Shown here: piece after piece, positions 43,612-55,900 of the stretch
Layout: each line of letters starts with the position of its first letter
Position numbering within the stretch: the first letter of the stretch is position 1
Source: Falciphora oryzae
Lineage: Eukaryota > Ascomycota > Sordariomycetes > Magnaporthales > Magnaporthaceae
Direction: 5' to 3'
Assembly (NCBI GenBank): GCA_000733355.1
Contig: JNVV01000025.1
Coordinates: 337,428 to 401,427, forward strand
DNA length: 64,000 bases
The notes under the pieces: generated by a model
What the model was told of the DNA's origin: nothing
Seen by the model: only the letters and a program-made list of their open reading frames with translations
Database searches by the model: none
Position numbers and translations under genes: made by a program

Positions 43612-44885
43612 GACGGCGGTGGATGCAGGCGCAAGCCGCAGGGCCAGGCCGTGGAAGGGCGAGCAAGGATTTGTCGACTGCGAGCTGCGACGGCGTGGTG
43701 CGACGGCGGGAGCGAGGTGCGGTTATAGGTTTCTTTCTGGGAGAGCAGAGACCACCGGATCGCGCGGTCGTTATGTGGGCATCCGGGACAGCGTCGCAGC
43801 TGGGCCGCAGGCGGAGGCGAAAGGAGCGTGGAGCAATGGCCACCTCGGTTGCTGCCGTGTCTCGCGCCAGAGACGAGGGGGTCTTATCTTGAGGCAGGAT
43901 GCCGCCCGCTAAGGCTCCTAGCGTAGGTCTGTTTGTTGAGTCGCTGGTTGCCCGCTTTAACGATGTTGCTGGGCACAGCCAGACAATGATGGTCGCCTTC
44001 TCCCGGTTTCTAGCTCGGGCTAGGCCCAACTCACCGCGACGACTTCTGCCGCGAGCCCCCGTCGCTGCGATTATGTAACACAAATCGCAGCGTCGAGTGG
44101 AGCCCCGGCTTCTCCAGTCCGATCGGGCACAGCCTGGTCAGACCGCTGGGGTCAAGGCGCACCGTGCGCAAAAGGGCCGAGGTCTGGCGCACCGTCCCAG
44201 CACGAGCAAACAGCCGTGCAAACAGCCGCAGAATAGAGCCGCCAGGTACAGTGTGCGATGGCAACGCCAGCACAGAGTGAGGCAAAGCGCGATGGATTGG
44301 ACACCACTGCATGGGCCCCCACCCTGGCCGCCCCACTGGCCTTGCGGCCCAGCCATTCGATTTGCTCCACGAGTGCCTGCATGTCCACCCAACCGCTGGG
44401 ATCAAAATAAATTTTGGTGCAAACGACTGGCTGGCGCTCCATCGAAAAAGTCGGAGCTTCACCATTCGTTCTTTCCCAACATCTGCCCTTCCCGCTCTCC
44501 TCCTCCCGCGAGGTGGATTGCGAGTTCTCGACCGCCCACAGCTCGTCTGGACGAAAGACGAGGAGGCTCCAGTCCTAGTGACGCGTCGTTGATTAGCCAG
44601 CGTTCTCGTTTCGCCGACTGTATTACTCATTGATTTTTCCCCCTTCTTTCCTGCACCTGCATTTGAATCTTTTTCCCACCGCCCGCTGCTTGAGCGACCG
44701 CCCAATTTCGTTCCCGCACCAAACCCTCCGGGGCTGGAATAGCTGATCGCTCATCGGCGCCATCGCAATCCATTCATTCCAGTGCTCGCCCGAGCAGCCA
44801 GGTCTTCCCCGCCTCAGGCCCACTGCGCTGTGAAATACCAGCGTCGTGCGCCTTGCTCTCGCACAGCGAGGAGTCACCTGCCAAG
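43612..44885. other. divergent promoter region
   Basis: Shared upstream region of the minus-strand small membrane protein and the plus-strand decapping scaffold. No gene seen; CT-rich sequence near 44480-44510 and 44640-44690 resembles fungal promoter/leader DNA. Confidence 0.5.
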
Positions 44886-47800
44886 ATGGAGGCAAACGGC
44901 GGCGGTGGTCTGGAGTCGCTGCTGGCGCAACTGCGGAGGACCTCCAACCAGGAAGCTCCTCAGCAGCAGCACCAGCAATATCACAACCAGCAGCAGCAGC
45001 AGTCGCTCCAGCAGCCACAGGCCCAGCAGCCGCAGCCGCGCTCCGGCCAGAACCCGACCCAGGATCTCCTCGCGCAGTTCACGTCGTACCACCAGGCCAA
45101 TCCGGCACCCTACTATGGTGGTCAACAGCAGCAGCAGCAGCCGCAACCGCAGCTGCCGCAATCTCGCGACTCGCCCCAGTACCCGGACTCGCCGTACAAT
45201 CCCGCCGCCCACGCGCCTGGTATTATGGAGTCGCACATGCCTGCCGCCCCGTCGCCTCCCACGGGCGCCTTTCCCAACACCCAATTCCCCCCGGGGATGC
45301 CACTGTACGCACAGAATAACAACAATGGGCAGGCCCATCGCTCGTACGGCGCCTCGTCCTACTCGCACGCTCGTGAGGACAGCGGTGATGCAAACAGCAC
45401 TGAGCGCCAGGGAAACCTGCTCAGCCTGCTCAAGTTCAGCGGCTCAGGACAGGACCAGCAGGACGACGAGTATGCGCCGGCCCACAGCATGCCTCCCCCG
45501 GCTCGGGACGAGCCTGCTCTCGATTCCCTGATTCACGCCCCGGCTCCTGCGCCCTCGGATCCGACTGGCCTCCTTGCTGCCCTTATGAGGGGCACCGTCA
45601 AGGATGAGCCTCACCCGGAGCCCCCCATCCCCCATGCGCAGCCTCCCCAGCCGGCACAGCAGGCCCAAACCTGGAGCTCGACTGCCCAGTCCGCCGAGTA
45701 CCAGCAGTACCTGCTGAACCTGCTGAACCGCCCGAAGCCCAGCCAGAGCGAGGCCACCTACACGACTGCAAATTCGCAGCCCGAGCCGACGCCGGCCCAC
45801 TCGAGCGAGGGCACGAGAGACTACACTCCCCACCGCGACACTCCCGAGACCGAGGTTCCTAACGCTTCCTTCGAGTTCGAGTCCCCCAAGTCGGCCAAGT
45901 ACGAGGCGCCACCTCCAGTGCACGATGCCCCCTCGCAGAAGCCCAACATGTTCAGCTACAACAACCCCTTCGAGGAGCTTGCTCAGTCGTCTCCCCTGAA
46001 CCGGACCCCCAAGGCCGCCCCTGGTTCTGCTAGCGGTGTCCCGAGCCCTGGCCAGACCGCCATCTTGCCCATTCAGATCCTGAAGAAGCCTATCTCGTCG
46101 CCCGCCGGCTCCGACAGCAAGCGACAGCGCCAGGAGCGAACCCCGCGGGACACGCCGGAGCACCCACGCCGCCAGGTCGAGGACTCGGCTGCCGCCGATC
46201 GCGAGATGGAGACCCCTGCCCCGCTTGTTGTTACCGTCTCGCCTCGGCCTGAGAAGCGCGACGACCGGGCTTCCGACGACGATACTACTCAGGCTGCCCT
46301 TGCCCGAGCCGAGCACGAGAAGGCTCAGGCCAAGATCGAGCAGGACCTCGAGGCGATGCTCAAGGCCAAGACTGAGCGCGATTTCGAGGAGTCGGCCCAG
46401 ACCGCTGCGCAGGCTATCAAGAAGGAGCTCGAGAAGGAGTCGAACAGCTCCCTCCTTGAGGATACCCTCCCGACCGAGGTCGCGCAGGCTGTCAAGGAGA
46501 TTGTGGACGAGGCCGCCCACGCCCCCGTGGCGGACAGCTGGGAGAGCGCCGAGGCCGAGGCGGACGAGATCGTCGTGGTCGAGGAGGACGAGGCTGAGAC
46601 GCCCGTCACCGTCTACAACCTCCCCATGAAGCCTTGGATTTCCATCACGGTTCAAGATATGAAGGAGGATACCCGCCCCGTGTTCCGCGAGGAGGCAATC
46701 CTCGACATTGCCCGCCTCAAGAAGGACTTTGACCAAGTCGACCGCAATTTGGTCACTGCCACGGAGAGCTACATGGCCTATGGTATGTCCAAGGCTGGCG
46801 GTCTCCGTGTGATCCGGCAGATGGACGGCAAGGATGCCAAGCTGTTTACCGATACCAAGGACCGCATCTTCAACCTTGCCATTTCCTCGACCCCGAGCGA
46901 CCAGCCCGATGTGATCCATAAGGAGGCGATTATCGGCACCGGCATTAGCGGCACGGTTTATTGGGTGCAGGTAAAAGATGGTGAGAAGGATCACCTGGAA
47001 GACGCGCACCCGGAGCAGTACGGCTTCGCTCTCCCGCCTATCACGTCACACGAAGGTGACGCCCCAGGTGGTGTGCTCAAGACCCGAGCCCGGACGTCGA
47101 CCAATCACCCGGAGTACTTTGCCGTAGGCCGGGGCAAGTCGATCAACATTGTCTGGCCGGGTTTCATCCTCAAGAATGGCCTGTTCAGGGCTGGCCACGA
47201 CCGCGTGGTTGACACGGAGCGGCTCGCCAAGGAATGCTCCCTGAAGATCAACACAGGCAAGGCTGGCAAGGACTTCACCTTCAGCCAGGATGACACCACG
47301 ATTGTCTCGCTCGATAAGTCGGGCCGAGTCAAGTTCTGGGACGTCCGCGATCTCACCGCGGCGAAGGATGGCAGCGACTCTCCCGCGCACACCTCGCTCG
47401 AGGTTAAGGAGCCTCTGATGACTCTCACGACGACTCCTGAAGGAGAAAAGGCCTGGCCCACATCTGTGCTACTCCTAGATAAGCTCAGGCCGTACCAGAA
47501 GCGCGGGGCTCTCCGTTACATGATCGTCGGGATGAAGCAGAATCACACACTCCAGCTTTGGGACCTTGCTCTGGGCAAGCCCGTCCAGGAGTTCAACCTG
47601 CCGCACGGCAAGGAGTCGGACGCCGTGTGCAGCGTCATGTACCATCCCCCGACGGGTATGGTTGTCGTCGGCCACCCGACGTGCAACTCGGTCTACTTCC
47701 TGCACCTCTCAGCACCCAAGTACTCGATGAAGAACATCTCTCAGGTCGAGTACATTCAGAAGCTCACGGCCCAGGACGCCTCGATCCCGCAGCCCGAGTC

Positions 47801-50108
47801 TACCGCAGTCATTAGCGGCATCCGCGAGTACTCGTTCGGCAACCGTGGCATCCTGCGCAGCCTAGATATCTTGCAGAACCCGACCAACAGCGAGGGCGAC
47901 GATCAAGCCCTGTTTGAGCTCTACGGGATGCACTCCAAGGGTGTGACTTGCGTCGTGGTGAAGCAGGCTGAGCTTGGCTGGACTAGGGATAATAAGGTTA
48001 TCTCGCCCAAGAACGCGGTCGAGAGTGGCCTGGTCAAGATCGACAAGCTCAAGGCGCCGTTGGTGCCTCAAGAGCAGCAGCCGACGCCACAGCAGCCGCT
48101 CACGCACGGACCAGAGGACCCACAGCAGACGCAGCCTGCCGGATTCAAGGCCATCGTTCCTCGCCCCAACGGCAAAGAGAACCAGCAACCGTCAACCTCT
48201 CCAGACGACACTGCATCGCCTCGCAAATCTGCTGAAGTTGCTACGCCTGCCAAAGCCAAGGAGGCCAAGGACGACGAGGCCCAGCCCACGCCCGCCGCTG
48301 AGAAGACGGAGAAGCAGCGCGGACGCAAGAAGAAGGCGGCCGCTGCTGCTGCCGCTGCTGCTGCTGCCGCTGGTGCCGATCAAAGCCTTGCGCCGAACTC
48401 GAGCGCGGCCAACGCTGCCTCGCCTCGCGTGGGCCCAACCAAGACCGAGTCCAAGGCCATGTCAGCTCCCGCTCAGCCTGCGCTCACCCAAGAATTACTC
48501 GACGCCAGGATCAACACGATGGAGCAGCGCATCCGGGACCATCTCGCCCACGAGATCCAGAGCTCGCACAACGGCTTCAACAAGAAGATCGACACGGCCT
48601 TCAACAAGCGCGAGGCCGACTTCGAAGCCAAGTTCAAGGCGCTTCTTGATATGGTCTCGAGCGTCCTCAACGACAACACGCAGGAGGTTCTCGACCACAT
48701 CATCCTCAAGCAGTTCAAGACTACGCTCCTTCCGGCCATGCGCGACGACATCGCCAAGTCCATATCGGACCAGGTTGCCACCAAGGTCTACAGCCAGGTC
48801 AGCAGGGCCATGCAGGCAGAGGTGCAGAAGTCGCTCCCTTCCTCTGTCTCCAACGCGCTTCGGCAACCCGACCTCATCAAGGCGCTCGGCGATGCTGTCG
48901 CTAGGACCGTCACCCGCGACGTTGCCGAGATCATTGAGCATTCGGTGTCGTCGCGCGTCGTCCCTCACTTCTCCACTATCAGCGCGCAGGTTGTCAAGGC
49001 CAGCGAGGAGATCGCCCGTCTCCAGCAGGTCCAGCGCGCCGACGCCGCTAAGATCGACGAGCTCATCAGCCTCACGACGCGCCTGACCGAGACGGTGTCG
49101 TCGATGGCTGCTGCCCAGAACCAGTTCCAGAACGAGTTCCTGAAGCTCCAGGCGCCCGCTCCGCCCCAGCACAGCAACCACCACCAGCCGGCCCACCATC
49201 AGCAAGCGCCCGCTGCTCTGCCTGCTGTTCCGCAGCACATGCAGCATCAGTACCCATCCCAGCAGCAATACGGCGGCCACGTGCACCATCAGCAGCAGCA
49301 CCAACAGCCACCCTCGCAGTACTCGCAGCACTCGATGCACCATCAGCAGTCGCCCAACGCCGCCGCGGCCCATGTGCGCTCTCAGGGCGGCAGCGTCGCG
49401 TCGGGCATGGGCCCGCCGTCGTACCACAGCCCGAGATCCCACTCGAACCAGGTCGCCAGCCCTTCCCACTCGCACGGCCATGCCCCGCAGCCCCAGGCTC
49501 AGGCTCCCAGCTCTGCAGTTGGGTCGCAGTTGGTGTACATGCCGACCAACCAGGAGGCGCGTCTGCAGGCCGAGCTTGAGCAGGTGGTCTCCCAGATCGA
49601 GGGGCTCATGGCAAGCCAGAACTTCGACGACGCCATGATGCGCTGGCTCCAGGCCACCCCGCACGAGCAGGAGGTGTTCAGGCGTGTGCTGAACAAGTAC
49701 AACCCGGACTTCATCCACAACCTCCAGCCTTTGGTCCTCCTGTCTGTTGGCGCTACTGTCTCGCAGGAGATGGAAGGGCCCGTTCTTCGGGAGAAGCTTG
49801 CGTGGATCGAGATGGTCCTCCTGGTCTTCAACCAGCTGCTCATGAAGCAGGAATTGGTGAGTCCCCAGCTGCTTGGCGCAACCGATAACCATGCCTGCGC
49901 CTTCATTCTAACGAACTCGCTTGAACAGGAGGAGGACATTCTCCAGATCACGCCCAAGATCCTGGAGCTCATCAAGACTAGGATCGAGACCGTGTTCATG
50001 CGCATCAGCAACACGTCGGCCAACGACTCGTCGCTCAAGAACCTTGCCCAGATGATCGCCCTGATTACTCGTATGGTCAACCAAATCAAACCCCGTCCTC
50101 CATACTAG
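44886..50108 (+). CDS. EDC4/Pdc1-like mRNA decapping scaffold
   Basis: Two exons (44886-49856, 49929-50108) give 1716 residues. The frame is open from a TTG at 44853; the first ATG is at 44886. The N-terminus is Gln/Pro-rich and disordered, with short LLALMRG/LLNLLNRP-type helices. A charged region leads to KPWISITV and a WD40-like part (about 590-1050) with VGRGKSINIVWPG and GRVKFWDVRDL. Then come a Lys/Ala segment with a poly-Ala run, a long coiled-coil-like region, a His/Gln-rich linker and a conserved helical C-terminus (DDAMMRWLQATPHEQEVF). This order matches EDC4 and S. pombe Pdc1, which assemble the Dcp1-Dcp2 complex in P-bodies. The 72-nt intron is in frame and stop-free; it has GTGAGT, CTAAC and AACAG signals. 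Confidence 0.85.
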   Translation: MEANGGGGLESLLAQLRRTSNQEAPQQQHQQYHNQQQQQSLQQPQAQQPQPRSGQNPTQDLLAQFTSYHQANPAPYYGGQQQQQQPQPQLPQSRDSPQYPDSPYNPAAHAPGIMESHMPAAPSPPTGAFPNTQFPPGMPLYAQNNNNGQAHRSYGASSYSHAREDSGDANSTERQGNLLSLLKFSGSGQDQQDDEYAPAHSMPPPARDEPALDSLIHAPAPAPSDPTGLLAALMRGTVKDEPHPEPPIPHAQPPQPAQQAQTWSSTAQSAEYQQYLLNLLNRPKPSQSEATYTTANSQPEPTPAHSSEGTRDYTPHRDTPETEVPNASFEFESPKSAKYEAPPPVHDAPSQKPNMFSYNNPFEELAQSSPLNRTPKAAPGSASGVPSPGQTAILPIQILKKPISSPAGSDSKRQRQERTPRDTPEHPRRQVEDSAAADREMETPAPLVVTVSPRPEKRDDRASDDDTTQAALARAEHEKAQAKIEQDLEAMLKAKTERDFEESAQTAAQAIKKELEKESNSSLLEDTLPTEVAQAVKEIVDEAAHAPVADSWESAEAEADEIVVVEEDEAETPVTVYNLPMKPWISITVQDMKEDTRPVFREEAILDIARLKKDFDQVDRNLVTATESYMAYGMSKAGGLRVIRQMDGKDAKLFTDTKDRIFNLAISSTPSDQPDVIHKEAIIGTGISGTVYWVQVKDGEKDHLEDAHPEQYGFALPPITSHEGDAPGGVLKTRARTSTNHPEYFAVGRGKSINIVWPGFILKNGLFRAGHDRVVDTERLAKECSLKINTGKAGKDFTFSQDDTTIVSLDKSGRVKFWDVRDLTAAKDGSDSPAHTSLEVKEPLMTLTTTPEGEKAWPTSVLLLDKLRPYQKRGALRYMIVGMKQNHTLQLWDLALGKPVQEFNLPHGKESDAVCSVMYHPPTGMVVVGHPTCNSVYFLHLSAPKYSMKNISQVEYIQKLTAQDASIPQPESTAVISGIREYSFGNRGILRSLDILQNPTNSEGDDQALFELYGMHSKGVTCVVVKQAELGWTRDNKVISPKNAVESGLVKIDKLKAPLVPQEQQPTPQQPLTHGPEDPQQTQPAGFKAIVPRPNGKENQQPSTSPDDTASPRKSAEVATPAKAKEAKDDEAQPTPAAEKTEKQRGRKKKAAAAAAAAAAAAGADQSLAPNSSAANAASPRVGPTKTESKAMSAPAQPALTQELLDARINTMEQRIRDHLAHEIQSSHNGFNKKIDTAFNKREADFEAKFKALLDMVSSVLNDNTQEVLDHIILKQFKTTLLPAMRDDIAKSISDQVATKVYSQVSRAMQAEVQKSLPSSVSNALRQPDLIKALGDAVARTVTRDVAEIIEHSVSSRVVPHFSTISAQVVKASEEIARLQQVQRADAAKIDELISLTTRLTETVSSMAAAQNQFQNEFLKLQAPAPPQHSNHHQPAHHQQAPAALPAVPQHMQHQYPSQQQYGGHVHHQQQHQQPPSQYSQHSMHHQQSPNAAAAHVRSQGGSVASGMGPPSYHSPRSHSNQVASPSHSHGHAPQPQAQAPSSAVGSQLVYMPTNQEARLQAELEQVVSQIEGLMASQNFDDAMMRWLQATPHEQEVFRRVLNKYNPDFIHNLQPLVLLSVGATVSQEMEGPVLREKLAWIEMVLLVFNQLLMKQELVSPQLLGATDNHACAFILTNSLEQEEDILQITPKILELIKTRIETVFMRISNTSANDSSLKNLAQMIALITRMVNQIKPRPPY

Positions 50109-51289
50109 GGTTGCGCGGTGGCGCAATCACAAGCTTCGATCACATACAACGAACGATGGAGGAGAAGGGCTGGGCGAACTTGATGGCCGAGGGATTTATC
50201 ATTGGCGTGACGTCTTCCATGACCAGCGCATTCATGACAATCAAATGTTGGGTTGAGAGACGGAGGAACCGGGACGTTTACCCTGAGTGACGGATTAGTG
50301 TACGAAGGCGAGAGGCCAGAAATAATGGAGACTTTGGTGGTTTGAGCAGCGAAATCGGCACAAACTAGGAGTCCTATTGCCTTCTGCCTCGTGGTCTCTT
50401 TCTATTTTTTTTTTTTTTAATTTTTTTTTTTTTTTCGATCTCGGGTGGCTGGTCTTTATTCCCTGTATTTTTCTATTCTTTACTTTCCACTTGGGCGTCA
50501 TTCTATTTCTACACATCATCGTTCTTTCTCGTTGGCGAGCTTGCGGAAGGGGAAAAGCACATCTTTGGTGTTTCTTTGCTTCCAACCATAATCCCGACCG
50601 GCCAACCCTTTTTTCTTTCTATCACGATATTCGACGTTACAGTCTCTATACGGCTCATGTGTTTTCCTTCTCTCGCATCTCGTTCAGGAGGATTGAGACA
50701 GCTTGGCGATTGGTGCCAATTTTTTTTTTTTTTACGACGACATTTTCCACGAGACTTTCTGAGATCCCCCTCTACGCCCGCATGATCAGAATAATAATAT
50801 TAACGTTGTCCGGACCTAAGAAGTACTGGCATGGATGGTCATGTCGCCATCACGTCCTCCAACAAACAGTTCTTCGTCTGGCGGTGATGGTGTGTCATTG
50901 CCATGCAGTGATCGGTGAAAGCTAGGTAGGTATCTTTCTAACCGCAATATTCCTAATTAGTCGATCAGTATTACCAGCGGCGACTGAGCTGTGTGACGCG
51001 ATTACTTCACAACAGATCTCAAGCTCCGCAGCGGCGCTGTGGTACTTACTCAGCACGGAAACATTGCAAGCAGTTTGTCAAAAGAGGAAAAAATGGGCTG
51101 GTTGAAGGTCCGAGCCAGTGAGTCTAAAGGTGTAGCCAGAATAGAACAGAGGGAATTGAAATGGAGACTCGTACAGACAGACATTGGCTGACAGCCATCA
51201 AGGAAAGACCAGAAGAGCAAACACGGAAATCCAGCCATGCCAGACGCCCCCTCCCCCCTTCCGGGATATGCTCATCACCGCGTCACCCG

Positions 51290-51344
<55 letters not shown>

Positions 51345-51634
51345 CGTTGCTGCCATTGCCGCCGTTGTTGTACATCCATCTCCAAGAGAAGACAGACATA
51401 GAAAAAGAGCAGTTGCTTTTTTCTTGGACACCACGCGCGTCCTGTTGACAGGGCCAGTCCCATGGTGCAAAAAAGGATAGGAAGACAAAGGAGACGGAGA
51501 AGAAGAATAGAAAAAGAAAAAGAGAAAGCCGAATGCATGCCGAAAATGCTGCCGTATATGCGCCTCCGCGGTGTCCCCCAGCTCGACTCGTACACTCCCG
51601 ATCGTGGCCTTTTTTCTTGTCGTCCCCGCCGTCT
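50109..51634. other. convergent 3' intergenic region
   Basis: Between the decapping scaffold and the dehydrogenase, which converge. It has T-rich tracts at about 50405-50436 and 50720-50733, and a CTG repeat at 51293-51343. No gene recognised. Confidence 0.5.
51293..51343 (+). repeat. (CTG)17 trinucleotide repeat
   Basis: Seventeen perfect CTG units (CAG on the minus strand), about 290 bases past the stop of the dehydrogenase gene, so it may lie in that gene's 3' UTR. It is open in several frames but no gene is supported. Confidence 0.97.
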
Positions 51635-52914
51635 TTACCAGGCGATGGGCTTCCCGTCAAAGTTGAGGTACTTTGCGCTATCCTTGAAGCCCAGACCGGA
51701 AATGACGCGGATCATGCTGGCGACGCTGTCGTCCGGGTACATTTGGCCCCTCCACTTCGCCATCCTTGTGACGCAGCGGCCGGGGCTGAGCACGACGAGC
51801 GCGATGCCGTCGTCGGCCAGCTCGCGCGCCAGCGTCAGCGTGATCATGTTGAGCGCCGCCTTGGACGCCCGGTAGCTCATGCAGGTGCCCGGGCGGTTCT
51901 CGGGCCGGTTCTCGGCCAGCGAGCCCATCTCGCTCGTCATGTTGACCACGAGCGGCGCCGAGCCGTCGCCTGAGCCGCCAGGGCCGTGGTTCCGGCGACT
52001 CCGCTTGAGGTGGCAGAGGAAGGCGCGCGTGGTCAGGAAGGGCCCCACGGAGTTGATGCGGAACCGGCTCATCAGCTCGTCGGCCGAGGTGTTGAGGGCC
52101 ACGCGCTCGATCTCGCATACGGCTTGGTTTTGTGCGGGGATGATGTCAGCATCTTGTATTCTTGCTTTTTTTCTTTCTGTTTTTATACCACCAACTCTGA
52201 CTCTTTCGTGTTCATTTTTTGTGGGGGGTGCGTGAGATCAAAAAGTAGCGGCAGGCTAGCAAGGGAAATTTGGAAACAACTCCTCCACTTGCTGCAAAGC
52301 AACGTCATAAACAGAGTAAGAAAACGTAACGAATGGTGCAACTTACCACCGCAGTTGATCAGGATGTCGAGTTGCTTAGCGTCAAAGGCATCAGCAGCCC
52401 GCTCAATGGACTGCTCGTCGGCGAGGTCTAGCGTCAGGGTCTTGAGGTTGAGGCTGTTCTTGACCTCGAGTTCGAGAAGCTTTTGTGTGCGACGTGTCAG
52501 ATAATGGCCAGGCAAGGTCCCTCGTATGATGATCCATCGACATGCCAACAGTCATTCGGGCTGGGCCGAAGGCGAAGGGGGGGGTGATCCAACCGCCTTG
52601 TGGAGCATGAGAAGGCGCCAAGGTGGCAACCTCGGAGGCCCACGTTCGGAGTTACAGGAGAGAAGATCGAGGAAAAAAAGACAGAAAGAAGAGAGCATGG
52701 CGGAGACAAGCATCGGAACACATACTTCGCTTGCCTCGGCAACGGAGCATTTGCGATACGTGGCGTAGACATTGAATCCCAGCTCGACGTACTGGCGCAC
52801 AAAGGCAAGGCCGATCCCGCGGTTCCCGCCGACGATGAGTACGGTCAGGGGCGCGGGCCTGGCGTCCGAGGCGGCGCCAGAGGACGGAGGGCTGATCTTG
52901 CTGGCGGTGGTCAT
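51635..52914 (-). CDS. short-chain dehydrogenase/reductase
   Basis: Three exons (52914-52726, 52479-52347, 52122-51635) give 269 residues. The Rossmann motif appears as GGNRGIG (about 30-36), where many members have TGxxxGIG. LDLADEQSI, the INCG strand (usually NNAG) and VNMTSEMGSL with the catalytic Ser follow; YRASK supplies the Tyr-xxx-Lys pair. This resembles the C-factor/carbonyl-reductase-like branch that uses NAD(P)H; the substrate is unknown. Both introns are long for this window (246 and 224 nt) but have GTATGT and GTAAGT donors and keep frame. Confidence 0.85.
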
Positions 52915-55900
52915 TTTGGAAGAAAAGGAGCGCGTGTGACGAAGAGGCGGGCGTGATATAGCGAGGAGGACGGGTTTTAGTAGAAAACCGAAGCTGTCCC
53001 AAAGAGCAAAGCAAGAGCGCGTGGAGGATGCAGTGTAGGAATGAGTGTACGTGACTCTGAGACAGGGACGTTGACAACTGAAGAAATATATGCGCGCGTA
53101 TGTGTTGTTGGCGAGGCAGACAAACAAAAGATGCGATTGAGGATCTGCTTGCTTGATGATCCAACATGTCTGTTGCCGTCGACAGAGAGCCTCGTGCACG
53201 AGTCTTATATAAACAACGGGCACCGGGCAGCTCGACCGGTGCCTTCCACAATGCTTTTCCTAAAAAGGAAAACAGGCACGCCCCTTCCCCCACTCGGACC
53301 GGCAAGCAGAAAGCAAAGCAAGCGGGCAGGCAAACGTCACAGGGCACACACGTGCGCCTGCCTTACGTCTAGATGGCGCCAGGCGAACGAAGATTGCTGA
53401 TTAAACGAGGCAATGCTGATTAACACTCTTCCCCGGGGGCGCGGGCGCGGGCGGGGTGAGAGAGGGTGTGCCAGGCGGGCCTCGCCGAGATGGTGATGAT
53501 GGCTCATCCAAAGCCGGAGCAACGGGGAGAGGGCGTAGTAGTATGTAAGCTACAAAAAAAGCCTGGTACGAGGACACCAAAGGAGAAGCAGAAGCAGAGA
53601 AGGGTGGATACCTTGCGCTGCCAAACAGGAGGCGGCGAGCAAGTACCGAAGCTAGCCACAGGCAGCTAAGGTAAGAAGATGGGCGGGTAGCTTAATGAGA
53701 GCAGTGAGGAGTACCTGCCTTTTCCTGTTCGGGCATGGACATGAGGAGAGTGGGTGAGGAGTAGGGGGTTCGCGAGGGAGCAGTGGATACACGTTCAACG
53801 TAAAGCCGGACTACCTAATGGCCTTAAGCCGGGGATGAAGGGTACGGCGTGCCATGGCGAAGCCACCTTGGCTATGGTTGCATGACTGCAGCAGGTGTAA
53901 GTATGGATGCAAGGTGTAGACGGTGAAGACGAAAGTCTGGATGGATACCCCTAGCTGCCAATCTAAGCGAGCTATTTGGGGGCGTGGACAGAAAGGAATC
54001 GGGAAAAAAAAAAAAAAAAAAAAACCTGGGAGATAGAGCCCCTGTCGTGTGTCTCCGTGTCGTTGGAACCCGTAGCAGGTTCCGTGGGTCTTGGCCAGAA
54101 GGATTACATGATATCCGCCAGGTACGGAAACGCGGTTAGCACAGCCGCGGGCGGGGGCGACGAGAGCGTCTACGACAGGCGGCTTTTAAAACGCCTGCCT
54201 GCCATCAGGGGCAGCGGAGAGGTGAAGAGAGAGGGGCTGGGAGATTGATGGGATTATTGATGGCTCGGGACGATGCGGGGAAAGAGGCCAGACGTCGCCG
54301 GGAAGCAAAGCAGGCAAGCGAGAAACACAGGGCTGAGGAGGAGGGGGCCAGCGGCGGGAAGAGCTCGAGAGAGCACCAGACCCCGTCCGGAGTTCGGCGC
54401 GGCCTGATGGCAGCGACGTCCACGAGCAGCAGCCAAGGCGGGCGTTGGCGACCGGATCGGGTAGCACGCCCTTCCAATGGGTTCGTACGTCGAGGGCAAA
54501 CGGTTGGCAGCTAAGAGTGGGCTGCAGGATTCTGGAAAGATTATGTGATCCATAATTTGCCAACTTTGCTTCGATACCTCGTGTGCTATCCTTGCTCCTT
54601 TGTGCAGATTTGGACTGGATTCCCGGCGTGGTTGCTGATAAAAATATCACCAGACCGACCTGACTGGGTTGCTTGGCCTCAATGGTCTGCGCCATGAGTG
54701 AGTGAGTGGCTGGCCTTTCCTGACGTGCAGCAAGCGAGCAGCCAGCAGTTGCCTCTTCAAACCCCGACGACAGCCCCTGGGACAAAAAAGCCGCAGGATG
54801 TTGTGTGTCGATTGGCTGTTGGCCAAATGGCGTGCGCGAAGAAGGTGTAACCACACGAGTTTCCCGCTTAGGAGCGGTATGACGTTGGGGAGGGAGGACT
54901 CAGAGATGGCACGGAATCGCCGGCGAAAACCATGGAATGAATGGAAAGCTCGATGGGATGGAGGGCAATGGCAAAGCCAGGCGACGCACGTGGTTTGCTG
55001 TGTCTGTGTGTGCGCAGAGTAATCAAGGACGGGAACGGGTCCTGCCAGCGTCGTATGGAAGCAGTCAATTGCTTCAGGAGGGTTGGAGCGACCCTCCCAG
55101 GCTCGCGAGGGCCTGGGAGCAGAAAACGCGGGTGCCTGATTTCCCATGGCCCATGGGTGGTGGGTGCGCTGTGTGGGCTCGCCTCGGGGTGCCCATCCTT
55201 CGGCATTCCATGGCGAGTTTGAAGAAGAATCAAAAAGGGGAAAAAAGCAAAAAAAAAAAAAAAAAAAAAAGGGAAAGAACCAATCCCGCCCCCAATCCCG
55301 AAAAAACAGGCGTGATTGGCTCCTGGGGGGAGCTGGTGGCGCATTCAGCTGACCATTTTGACATGGGAGAGATGGAAGGTGCATGCATGCACTATCGTGG
55401 AGTCCCAAGACCCGACAGCATGGAATGGGAGGGCGCTCTTTCCCAAGTTCCCGCCTTTTCGATGTGGCTTGTAGCTCGGGGAGGGGAAGGAGGTACCCAC
55501 CCAGTGGGTGTTGATGCCAGCCACTTCGTGTGTCACTTCGTCACGGAACAGAACCTTGGCTGTCTATCTTTGCTACCAGGGCGCGCTCTTAACATGGAAC
55601 CTATGCTCACGTAAACCCAGCCCGCAGCAGGCACGAGACTGATGACTGCCGCGCGTGGTGTTATGGGGTCCATGCAGCCGCACATAGCCTCTTGCCTCGC
55701 GAAGCGAACAAGTGGGTGTGCGGCGGACGACGTCGAGTCCTTGTGCGGATCCTTAGGGCTGGCTGCCGGACTGCTCATAAACGCCCGCCGCATGCATGGA
55801 AACGACTGCCGCGTACTGATGGTGGTGGGTGTGCTTCGGCCCAAATCGGCTCTCGGTCTAGATGGGGCGTCAAGAAAAGGCGGGCATACCTATGCAGTGC

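Noticed and set aside
45444..47009. 521-codon open frame antisense to the decapping scaffold
   Set aside because: Shadow of the biased codon use of the sense gene; Leu/Arg/Gly-rich with no motifs.
48495..49892. 465-codon open frame antisense to the same gene
   Set aside because: Same reason; it crosses the sense-strand intron and has no independent start context.
51184..51660. Poly-Leu, poly-Ala or poly-Gln proteins over the CTG repeat
   Set aside because: All frames of the repeat are open by nature; no conserved flanking coding sequence.
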